This document shows, piece after piece, positions 1 to 8,957 of a stretch of DNA of 23,827 nt (position 1 is its first letter; each line of letters begins with the position of its first letter). The DNA lies in the NCBI GenBank assembly GCA_020650975.1, contig JAIPMN010095264.1, positions 1-23,827 on the forward strand, in the 5' to 3' direction. Made by a program: the position numbers and the translations under genes. This DNA is from Apostichopus californicus (lineage: Eukaryota > Echinodermata > Holothuroidea > Aspidochirotida > Stichopodidae). The notes under the pieces were generated by a model, which was not told the DNA's origin, made no database searches, and saw only the letters and a program-made list of their open reading frames with translations.

Positions 1-930
1 ATTTGTGACTGTCCTGGATACGACAAGAAATGAAAACATAAGCTCTGCATATTGGTCTTTCTGTATCTACTAATATAATGAACATGCATGTCAGTCATTA
101 TTAAGCCGTTTCTTCTCTTCAATAGAAATCTCCCCCATCAGAAGCAGAACTCACTGACACTCTTGGCATTTGAAGAGAAAGAAGACAACTTTGACCTTTG
201 TACTTCATGTGAACGGCTTCATACGATACACAGTTTGTGAACTTTGTGCAGTCATGCTTGTCTGGCCCCTGGCAGGGACACCCTCCATGAACATCCTAGT
301 GCCGCCATGCCGATGCTTTTCATTACCGATACTGCCAATAAAGAGCCTTCTTCTTCCTTTGATTCATCAACTTTAGCTTCAGGAATTATTGAGCAACCGT
401 CACAACCAATAGCCTAATGGATGCTCTGGACCTGGTAGCTCTAGCATGTCACCTGATTGAAATTAGGGGCAAAGCTAAGGCTACAGATTTTGCAAAGCAT
501 TTCATCTTGAAAACAAAGTGGAAAACACAAGCAGGATTTCAGTGGCCATTCTCCAGCAGGAAATATGGCACCAAACGGTATTTTCGCAAAAGTCGTCTTG
601 ATAAGTTTTCTGATTTTACTATCTGATTTGCATATAGTTAAACAAATGGTGGAATTCTTCGTTAAGCCTGTGTATTAGTTGGGAATCATGAGACCCGCTT
701 CCGTACGGATGCTACAGGTGATCTCAATAAACATATTGATACTGAATATCACAAATCTGCGGATATGTAGATGTCACGAATTTCTCTCAAATTACCAAAA
801 GAGCACAAATGTCTACAAATCGATGTATTCCCATCATGAGAAAGTATGTAAGCAGAAAAGAATGCGACTTCAAGCACTTGTTAAACTGATTTTTTGTGTG
901 TGGTGAGAACAACATAGCTCTCAGAGGTAG
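1..930. other. No recognisable gene
   Basis: Only short open frames are present (for example 170-376 and 417-626 on the plus strand), with no domain or motif I recognise. The stretch may hold decayed upstream parts of the transposase-like pseudogene that begins near 933, but I see no readable similarity to support that. Confidence 0.5.
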
Positions 931-932
931 AG

Positions 933-2068
933 ATGGTAGCGGGCATATGGAAGTTGACGGAACGAAAGGCGGGGGATACAGCAGAAATGTCCGTAAAAGT
1001 GCCTGTTGTAAACATACCGTCGCTGCAGAAATGGAATCTCGAAACAACGAGCCCCGAATCGGAGCCGGGAGAAAACCTGTTGCAGAAAAATTTCACCAGT
1101 TGGTTCCGACAATAGACAACTTTATTCGACAAAACGGATTTGCCGCACACAAACGTCGCCGCTCCAAAGTTGGCCGAAGTTGTGATATATCATTGCAGCG
1201 AACAGCTCGGTTCGTTTCAGGAACTGTTCATGGCTTGGGAAGGTACCAAAGAAAAGGAATGATAGTCGAAAGAAGGAACCCGATGCCCACTATTATGCAG
1301 CACGAGTAAAGTAGAGTTGAACTTGGTAGCAAGTATGCTGATTCATGCTGTCTACTTTCATGTGACACAAATGAACAGGTAAATGTAGGGACTCTAGCCG
1401 TGAGTAGTTATCACCAAAATGATATGATTTTTTCACTGGACTATAGCCCCAACCTCCCCGACCACGATTTTCCAACTGCAGCTGGAAATAAAACTGCCAG
1501 TTATTGTTGGAGAAAGACCCTGCAATGGCCATAACACATCAAGGGGACGTTGGGACGCGAACACTGTTTTCCGTAGGAGTTTTCAAATACTGTAATTTTG
1601 TTACACGTCTTGCGCCCCTGGTCAAAGAGCATACAACCTATCGAACATTTATGGGGACCACTTTCAAAGAAGTTAGCGTGTGTAATTTTGCCTGATCATT
1701 TGGATGGAGAACTACCCATCCGATCAGGAAAGGACCGCCCAGGATCAGTACGGTGTAGATTTGGCCATGGGGATCCTGAACGGTTATTGGAATGGTCATA
1801 ACTTTAATCGACACATGGTGAACATGTCCTGAGAAAGATTCCCCCTACTGTGATTATAACCATGAAGTGGCCGAACTTTTCAAACAGCGGACAAAGATTG
1901 AAAGCAATCAACAAATCCTGGATGAAGTGCATCAAAATGTATCAGCACAGCTTCATGAACAAGACACTGCTGATGGGGAGGAAGAAACATTATGAACACA
2001 GTTGTGATGATTGAAACCCATAAAATGAAACACCACATGATAGGCAAATTTGCAGCCAGCATAGTTTA
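933..2068 (+). pseudogene. Decayed DDE-type transposase-like gene
   Basis: Several short frames on one strand together resemble an uncharacterised DDE transposase-like family common in invertebrate genomes. In order I read: GAGRKPVAEKF plus a basic AAHKRRRSKVGRS stretch (about 1055-1180), an HYYAARV block (about 1290-1310), GTLAVSSYHQ followed by SPNLPDHDFP (1390-1475), and PIEHLWGPLSKKLACVILP (about 1635-1690). An acidic tail reading CDYNHEVAELFKQRT then ends in a stop near 1995. The PIEHLW block resembles the Tc1/mariner/IS630-type motif that carries the last catalytic acid. Consecutive blocks lie in different frames and contain stops, so at least three frameshifts separate them and no protein can be made. 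Exact ends are uncertain. The family match is from recalled motifs and was not searched. An unrelated DDE superfamily is possible. Confidence 0.5.
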
Positions 2069-2123
2069 GGAATGATGATATTACAATGGCGCGAAATGTA
2101 TCAGATGCCAAAATCCCGTTGAA

Positions 2124-3337
2124 GTGATATACTGGCAGATGTCATTTACGATAGCAAATCAAACTGATCACTTACATAAAATAAAGCAGTGCTTAATAAA
2201 GCAGTGCTTAGAATTTAGTGTTGTCGGCATTGATAGTGTTCCTTGTTTAGATTCACTTCTTGGAAGAAGTTCTATTACACCTGTATTTTACAGCATGAAG
2301 ACTGAGTACAGACAACTATTGTATTTTAAAAACAACTTTAACTTGATAGAGCCAGTTGAGAAATTTCTTGGATATAATGAAAGTGGAGAGGTTGAAACCT
2401 TTCAATATATTCCTGTCAATGAGGTATTAATGTGTTTATTGCAACATGATGATGTTTTCTCAGAGGTAATGAGTTCACATGAACAATGCAACTCAGGAGT
2501 GTTAGGTAATTTTTGTGATGGAAACTATTTTCAGGCCAACAGTTTATTAAGTTCTGTAAACAGGACATTACATATCTTTCTTTATAACGATGAAAAACTC
2601 AATGGTATGTATATGCTGCTAAAAAACATTTCACCATAGAAACGTAGTAAACTTCATGTTACTCAGTTTGGCTATGCAAATCCCGTTTAATTAAAAATTA
2701 TGGATGCAAAGAGTAAGTGAACAGATATATCATTAAGAATGATGTTGTGTGTCAATGATAGTTGTGGATATTGGTGGATTTATGGAGTCTTTTACGCAAC
2801 CATGATTTCTAGATTATGCATGTGTACATACAAGGGTCTTAAAGCATCAGAGCTTAAAACAGATTTTCAGATTGACAGACGCAGTTTACGCTAAGCATGT
2901 GAGGTTAGTTGATAATGATGTTAGCAAAGCAATGACCTTATTTTGTAACTTCTGGTGTGATTCCCATTAAAGAATTTAATCAGAGCTTCAATCTCTCTGG
3001 CTGTCAAACCTGTACCAGTAACATGGAATACTGGCAAAATAGTAATCAAACAGACAACCATGCAGATGTCTTGTTTCATGAGAGCTTCACTGATATTATC
3101 CCAGAAGGTGATAACCACTGGCAGTTGTTACTTTATCTGGCATCTGTTTGTGAACTTGTGTTTGCTTCATCTCACAATAAGTCATCAATTTCCTTAGGAT
3201 GGATTAACTCCAAGTATGCATTATGCAGAACAAACATCAAATTTTGGGCCTCTTGCATACTGCACTAGCTTGCGATTTGAGTCTGAGTTCATCAGAAGTC
3301 AAACACTGACATCCTTCATAACTGTTATGAAAATCAT
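2124..3337 (+). pseudogene. Decayed CACTA/EnSpm-like transposon protein
   Basis: The main open frame (2124-2639, 171 aa) contains YVEPVE-like LIEPVEKFLG, then FQYIPVNEVLMCLLQHDDVFSEV, and ends near MYMLLKNISP. This resembles a long transposon-encoded protein repeated in many animal genomes. After the stop, decayed pieces follow in the same gene order: a KRSKLH block just after 2640, a cysteine-rich CMCTYKGLK block near 2818, an EGDNHWQLLLYLASVCELVF block (3107-3170) and GPLAYCTSLRFESEF (3245-3290). The last two resemble the part of CACTA-type proteins related to plant DUF4218. Frameshifts and stops separate the blocks. The gene is interrupted at 3338-3351 by the minisatellite unit, and a possible continuation (TLSILHAWLEQKI) appears after 4211. 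The CACTA label is tentative. What is firmer is that this is one decayed multi-block gene. Confidence 0.45.
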
Positions 3338-4211
3338 ATTAGACGCGGTTCGAGGACAAAATCCCCCCGGACAATATCCCCCTGCCTGCAACAACCAGGG
3401 ATGGCCCAGGTGTGACAGTCAAGGCATGGGTCATTGCAATGGTTAGGGTACCGGTCAGGGGACTAGTCAGGGTACCAGTCAGGGTACTGGCGAGCGTAAC
3501 TGTGAGGGCTCCTGTTGGGGTACCGGTCAGGGTACTGGTCATGTGACCGGTCAGGGTTCCACTCAGTGTACTGGTTAGGGAACTGGTCAGGATACCAGTC
3601 AGGATACTGGTCAGGGTACCGGTCAGAAGATCAGTGAGAGTAATTGTGAGGCTACCTGTTAGTGTGACATTCAAGGTACCGGTCAAAGTACTGGTCATTG
3701 TACCAGTACTAGTAAGGGTACGTGTCAGAGTACGTGACAGGGGGCCTTTCAGGATACCAGTTGGGATACCGGTCGGGGTACCGACCGGGGTACGGGCCGG
3801 GGTACTGGTCAGGGAGCCATTGGGAGTACCATTGGGAGTACCGGTGGGGGTACCGGTGGGGGTACAGGTGGGGGTCACTGTCAGGCTAACTATTAGGGTA
3901 CCGGTCGAGGTATGGTCGGGGTACTGGTCCGGGAACCACTGAGAGTACCAGTGGGGGTACCGGTGGGGGGAACTGGTGGAGGTAGCAGTCGGTATACTGG
4001 TCAGTGTACCGGTCGGGATATCGGAGAGGGTACCGGATGACGGTAACGGGGGGGGGGGGGCCGGGATGACGCATTTTTGTAAAGAATTTATGCGATTTTT
4101 TATAGCTTGGGGGGATTTTGTCCTGGGGGATTTTGGCTCGGGGGGGGGGGGATTTTGTCCTGGGTGGTTTTGTCCGGGGGGATTTTGTCATGTCACCATT
4201 AGACGCTGTTC
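3338..4211. mobile_element. TIR-bounded non-autonomous insertion
   Basis: The 20-mer GACAAAATCCCCCCGGACAA at 3355-3374 recurs as its exact reverse complement at 4170-4189. Just outside lie near-identical direct repeats, ATTAGACGCGGTTC at 3338-3351 and ATTAGACGCTGTTC at 4198-4211 (13 of 14 identical), which look like a target-site duplication. Subterminal G/C-rich copies of the GATTTTGTCC motif follow inside the right end (4110-4165). The interior is a minisatellite with no gene. The inverted repeat starts 3 nt inside the left direct repeat and 8 nt inside the right one, so the ends are not flush. It may be a non-autonomous DNA transposon. Alternatively it is a minisatellite expanded between pre-existing repeats. 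It sits inside the CACTA-like pseudogene. Confidence 0.55.
3440..4042. repeat. Roughly 12-bp minisatellite (GGTACCGGTCAG-like)
   Basis: About fifty tandem copies of a 12-bp unit, consensus near GGTACYGGTCAG, drift toward GGTACCGGTGGG in the right third. The period is almost always 12 or a multiple of it. Because 12 is divisible by three and the unit lacks stops, long open frames appear on both strands (Thr-Gly/Thr-Leu repeats on minus, Val-Pro/Val-Gly repeats on plus). These are by-products of the repeat, not genes. Each GGTACC core is a small palindrome. Confidence 0.9.
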
Positions 4212-5408
4212 TACATTGAGTATATTACACGCTTGGTTGGAGCAGAAAATCGAAAGTGAGTTTAGGTCAAAAATATGAAATCTTGCTTGTAATAGGGGGT
4301 ATTCAAAGCCAAAATCATAATCATTCTAAGTTCCTCTGGGACATTTGGTAGTGTTCACAGGTGAGTGAGAGCACATTCAAGGCAAGGAATTCCAGATCCT
4401 TGTTGATTCCGTTTAAAATGTCTCAAGCAGAAATATGTGGTAATGAATAATGTAGTACGCACTGCAACATTTGTTTTAGTTCTCAGCCCTGAAAAACCTT
4501 TTAGGTTCCTTGCTGGAAATAAAGGAACATTCAGGTTGGCATGTCTGTGTATGTATGCGTCTGTGCCTCTCTTGCTTGGGTCCGTGACAACTCTACAATT
4601 GAGTATTGGATATTTGTCACACTGGCAGTGTACATGTATGCAAATGAGAATATTGTACCTAAAGTTGGCATAGAGTTCATAGGTGGTAAATGTAAGCCTA
4701 CATTTTCTTTGGACCATGGAAATGTATGGCCCATGTTTGGGCTGGTTGGTCCCAACTTTTATTGCCACCTCCAATGCATTTTGGGATTCATTCTTTCAGC
4801 TTGAAATTGAGACCAACATTATTGGGACCATTTGGCCCTCCCTCGTAATTGTTTAAATGATGGAGTTGCAACACCGTTCAGGGTTGTGACTCTTACAATC
4901 GCAAGTAATCTACCCCAAATAATTTGGAGTCGTCTAAGCATGGATCCAACACTAACAGTGTGTTGGTCTGTCAGGAAGATCACATTATTATTGTCGATAA
5001 TCCTACATGAACACAATCTGTGAATCTGTTTACTACAAAAAAGTATACTTTAGTAGGAAACTGTGTCATGTTTATGTATGAATTGAAAGTTAACATGGGC
5101 ATCTTTCAAGTAGCGATAGCTTGAGTGTTACCTGTTCTTTCTCGGTGCCAACCAACGCTACTGCTGTTCATTGCGTTACCTTAATAAGAAGTCATTGTCA
5201 GTGTAACTTAACATCTTGTTCTTATTCTTTATGATTCTTCTACAGCTCGATAAGATATGTGCCATTATGATCCTGGTTAAAATGCTATCAAAGGAGGACA
5301 TTTTATGCAAAGAAACTGGAAGCAGCCTGGTAAGAATATATATTGCAAAGTCGTCCAACTCTTCTATCACCTGTCAATGATGCAGTATATGGAACATTGT
5401 TGGTCATC
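4212..5408. other. No recognisable gene
   Basis: Apart from a possible short continuation of the preceding pseudogene (to about 4278), I see no domain, repeat array or terminal structure here. Open frames on both strands near 4355-4800 overlap one another and carry no motif I recognise. They look like chance frames. Confidence 0.5.
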
Positions 5409-5456
5409 GTGGAGTGCGGACGTGTTTTTCTGTCTCGCTCTCCACCTACTACATGC
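5409..5456 (+). mobile_element. 5' tip of a Tx1-like LINE (copy A)
   Basis: GTGGAGTGCGGACGTGTTTT followed by GCTCTCCAC matches the 5' tip of the LINE copies at 16371, 18476 and 20318. The GTGGAG and CTCCAC ends can pair as a hairpin. Downstream sequence diverges from the other copies, so this is either a divergent subfamily or a copy lost just after its tip. The right boundary is uncertain. Confidence 0.5.
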
Positions 5457-5776
5457 TTATTACTAGCTATTATAACTGTACTGTGCTTTACTTTCCCACA
5501 GGCGGGTGTGGTAGCTTCGTGCGTGCGTCAGTTTGTATATCGTTTGTAGTTTAACCAGCCTGTCCTTTTTTGGCTCCTCTGTGGCCTAGCCACCTTTCGG
5601 TATCGTGGCATCGCGCCGTGATCCAGCGGTGAACAAGCGGTTCCACCGGTGAACACCCGACGATCACACAGTCACAGTCCCGATGCAAGGGGACTGGGGC
5701 TGAGAGCGGATCAGTCGTTTGGTTTCGTGCCCAGGTTCTTTCCTGGGCGACTTTTCCTACTGTCGAATTAGAACTA

Positions 5777-6950
5777 GTGGCTTCCAAACAAGGTGAGGAT
5801 GAAGAGCTTATTAAGCTACGTAATTCGCCTTCACTGCAATTTAAGGAGGTACCATTACATACTTCGCAGGGCACCATTACCTGTGATGTTTCAACAGGAG
5901 TTGCTCGTCCATATATTCCTTTACAATTCAGATGGGCAATTTTTGACTCTTTACATTCACTGTCTCACCCTGGTTTTCGTGCAACTCAGCATTTATTGAA
6001 TAAACGTTTTATTTGGCATAGTATTAATAAGGACGTTAGGAATTGGGCTAAGTCTTGTTTGTCCTGTCAAAGGGCAAAACTTGATGGTCACAACAAGGCT
6101 CAGTTAGGTACTTTTGCTTCACCTGATTCCAGATTTAGTCATGTCCATATCGACATTGTTGGTCCTTTGCCTACTTCAGGTGGATTTTCATATTTATTAA
6201 ACTGTTTTGGACCGGTTTACTAGGTGGCCGGAAGCTATACCAATTGCAAACATTTCTGCCGAAACAGTAGCACAGGCATTTCTATGTAGGTGGATTGCAA
6301 TCTTTGGTGTCCCTGTCAACATCACTACTGACAGAGGTGCACAGTTTGAATGTGCATTATTCCGACATCTTGGGATAGTTTTAGGTTCTAAGCGGTTCAG
6401 GACTACAGCTTATCATCCTGCTTCTAGTGGTTTAGTTGAAAGATTTCACCGTCAGTTGAAATCAGCCCTGAAGGCTCATGACAACCCTGACCATTGGGTT
6501 GAAATGTTGCCATTAGTTATGCTAGGTATTCGTACTGTTCTCAAGGCAGATTTACAGTGTAGTGCAGCTGAGATGGTTTTTGGCAGAACTTTATCATTGC
6601 CATGTGAACTTATTGCTCAGAGCTTTGACAAGTCTATTTTAGATCCAGGCAATTTTGTAGATCGGCTCAAGCAACATATGGCTCATGTTCGTCCATCATT
6701 TTCTAGACCAACTAGCATTCAGAGCCAATTACATAGCGATTTAGCTACTTGTACCCATGTCTGGGTTCGTGACGACACTGTCCGAAAACCACTTCAACCG
6801 CCTTATCGTGGTCCATTTAAAGTTCTGGAACGTCATGACAAGTATTTCTTTGTTACACATTAACGGATGTTCCAATACTGTCAGTGTAGATAGGCTTAAG
6901 GTTGCTTACTTAGACACTAATTTTTTTTACAAGAGAAGTATACGCAGAAG
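5777..6950 (+). pseudogene. Ty3/gypsy-type integrase, frameshifted
   Basis: This is the C-terminal part of a gypsy-like Pol polyprotein, the enzyme that inserts retrotransposon cDNA into chromosomes. The first frame (5777-6223) carries an H2C2 zinc finger: His60, His64, Cys94 and Cys97, spacing H-X3-H-X29-C-X2-C. It also holds the first catalytic Asp in HIDIVGP (residue 126). The second frame (6207-6863) has the second Asp in TTDRGAQF (residue 42) and the Glu in GLVERFHRQ (residue 78), giving the canonical D-X35-E spacing. It then has a C-terminal domain with a PYRGPFKVLERH block. A one-base shift near 6200-6207 separates the first Asp from the rest. A second shift near 6855 moves the end (VSVDRLKVAYL) to a third frame. 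Protease, RT and RNase H are absent upstream, so the element is truncated. The good preservation suggests fairly recent loss. Confidence 0.88.
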
Positions 6951-6959
6951 TTAGCTAAA

Positions 6960-7600
6960 GATGTAAGCAAGCCACGTATTGAGTTAGCTCCTCCTGAGTG
7001 TTTGTTTACTTACCCCCTCTAATAAGCCTCTGGCTAGAGTAATCCAGATTAAATTGATGGAATTTTTCATCAGTAGCACTTTATAAAGTTTCTATACACA
7101 TGCTAATTAGGTTACCATTGAAAGTACCTAGGCTGGTATATAAGGGACACACATGTGGTCACTCACTCTCTTCTCCACATGGTCTGCAAACAGTTAAGAT
7201 ACTGATAACAGTTACACATATATTTTACCTTAGACATTGCAGTTACTCAGGGCATGTTCACCCTGTGTTTATCTCATTAAGAGAGTAGTTATAGGACAGG
7301 GTGGATAATACATTCATATTTGTATTGCCTTACTTATTAGAAGTAATTGCGTGTCTAGTCTGCATCATATTTATTCGGTAGATCTACCTCGCGCTAGTGC
7401 TATAGTTGCGAAGCCATTGTATTTTAACCATATACAGCACACACATCTAGGCCATTTACTGGAGAGTTGAGTTCGTCAATTGAAATAGTCAGAGGGGCGA
7501 CTGGGTCGTCGGAGGATCATTTAGAACATAGTTGTCGAGATTAAGTATAACCTAAATTATCATTCTTACCTTGACACATTTATATATGTAAACTGTTGGT
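6960..7600 (+). other. Possible gypsy 3' UTR and LTR
   Basis: The stretch follows the integrase and has no gene. A TATA box lies at 7137-7145, with a CT-rich start-like tract about 25-35 bases downstream. A TGATG...CATCA foldback at 7055-7072 could mark an LTR start. Only one copy is in the window, so LTR limits cannot be confirmed by pairing and no clear polypurine tract is seen. Confidence 0.3.
7137..7145 (+). promoter_or_regulatory. TATA box candidate (TATATAAGG)
   Basis: A good TATA-box match lies in the presumed LTR downstream of the integrase, followed by a CT-rich tract near 7163-7177 that could serve as an initiator. It is supported only by sequence match and position. Confidence 0.3.
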
Positions 7601-7618
7601 CAATATCAAGTTAATTCA

Positions 7619-8016
7619 CTACGGGGATATTCTTGCAGGAATATTCAATGGGAAAATCACCAATATGTTCGGGATCCAGCTAATAGGAAAGAATAATCTG
7701 ATGGATATAATTAAAGCAGCTACGGGAATTTTGCCAGTGGGAAACAATCAACCCCGTTTTGTTCGGTTTTTTCCTGTGGGATTTTGTAAATTCCCAGGAC
7801 AAAATTTCATGTGGGTTATTCCCGTGGGTTATTTTTTGGCCTTTTAAAACCGCATAGGAAATGCTCTTTCCCGTGTGTCAAACTCAAATTTCCCGTGGCA
7901 TATTTCCCCAGGAAAACCCCGTAGGAAATGATCTTTCCCGTGTGCCAGAATCCCTAAGGAAATTTCTTATGGTTTTTTTTATAGCAAATTCAATTGTTTT
8001 TTGTTGTTGTAAGGGA
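7619..8016. repeat. TTTCCCGTG-motif repeat tract
   Basis: Motifs of the type TTCCCGTG recur at about 7819, 7867, 7890 and 7935. A 23-bp near-duplicate (TAGGAAATG, one variable base, then TCTTTCCCGTGTG) sits at 7855-7877 and 7922-7944. An imperfect foldback ATATTC...GAATAT lies near 7628-7645. No gene is seen. It may be the subterminal repeat region of an unidentified element. Confidence 0.45.
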
Positions 8017-8189
8017 TGCTCCATCAGAGCTGGGTTAACAGTAGGGCCCATAGGGCCCAGGCCCGGGTCCCCCAGATTTTGAGGGCCCCCAATTATTTAG
8101 GTCCCAAATTTTTGTTGAGGCATTTCATCAACTATCAGTTTGCCTTGCAGCATGAAATGTTGTTCTTCTAAACAACATTTGAAAGGGTG

Positions 8190-8893
8190 GCGCTATTGAA
8201 AAAAGTATTATAAATCCAACGGAAAACGAATCATAAACAAAACAAAATGGCAGCCTCCACAAGCAATTCTGGTTCAACTATTCCATGCAGCAGAGAAAGT
8301 TCTAGCGAAGGAGAAGCAGATGATGACATTGATATCGATTCAGATGATTTGCCGCTGAATATTTTGGCAGGTAAAGATGATTCTGACACTAATTCTGATG
8401 ACATTCCACTGCCGAATTGGCGATCTCGTAATAGTGAGGTATAACCATTACCACAGGGACCAGTTCCGCGAATCAGAAAAAAAGACAATAGTGGCTGCCA
8501 TTTTGGTTTTTCTATGTTATTTGTAACCCCACATACTGGAGGTATGTTATATACACTCTGTTCTTAGGCTGTACACCTTCTTGGACACTTTTTGTTCACT
8601 CTGAATCCATAGGCTATACAGGAAATACTCAAAATACCAATACCATGGCAACCATTTTGGATTTTGGCCGCCATTTTGAATTCCTATTACAAGATATGAA
8701 CTTTTGAACAACTGTAACTTATAAACACATTTATTTCCTACAATTTTCATGTTCACTTCAACTTCAAATTTTGTTGAAGTATTAACCTCTCAACTTTTGA
8801 AATAAAAAAAAAAAAAACTTCCAGTACTGTGTGAATATGGCTGGCTGTACAGTGTAGCATAACAAAATGGGGGTGGCTGCGAAAGGGTTAAGC
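8190..8893 (+). mobile_element. piggyBac-like remnant nested in the hAT
   Basis: The right end reads GCGAAAGGGTTAA at 8881-8893. On the minus strand this is TTAA followed by CCCTTTCGC, the TTAA target plus CCC-starting terminus typical of piggyBac elements. A short plus ORF inside (8247-8444) encodes a Ser/Asp/Glu-rich peptide with SDDLPLNIL and SDDIPLPNW, like the acidic N-termini of piggyBac transposases. GGCNNCCATTTTG motifs recur near 8492, 8645 and 8668, and an A-tract lies at about 8804-8817. No matching left TTAA terminus was found, so the left limit is a guess and the element is probably deleted. Confidence 0.45.
8247..8444 (+). pseudogene. Acidic piggyBac-like N-terminal fragment
   Basis: This 65-aa open frame starts MAASTSNSGS and is dominated by Ser, Asp and Glu, with two repeats of the form D-S-D-D-(L/I)-P-L. 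Such acidic, low-complexity starts are usual for piggyBac transposases, which go on to a roughly 500-aa DDD domain. Here the frame ends without it. The call rests on composition plus the nearby TTAACCC-type terminus. A chance or host-derived peptide cannot be excluded. Confidence 0.35.
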
Positions 8894-8957
8894 TTTAGCT
8901 ACAACGAATAACATTGTTATTTCATTTATTTTAACACATTTATTTTAAGGAATAAGG

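Noticed and set aside
3339..3942. Long open frames on both strands with Thr-Gly or Val-Pro repeats (3339-3878 minus, 3634-3942 plus)
   Set aside because: They are forced by the 12-bp stop-free minisatellite, which keeps every frame periodic. Nothing suggests a repeat protein.
5551..5877. Minus-strand 108-codon frame
   Set aside because: It overlaps the plus-strand gypsy integrase start and has no motif. It is a shadow frame.
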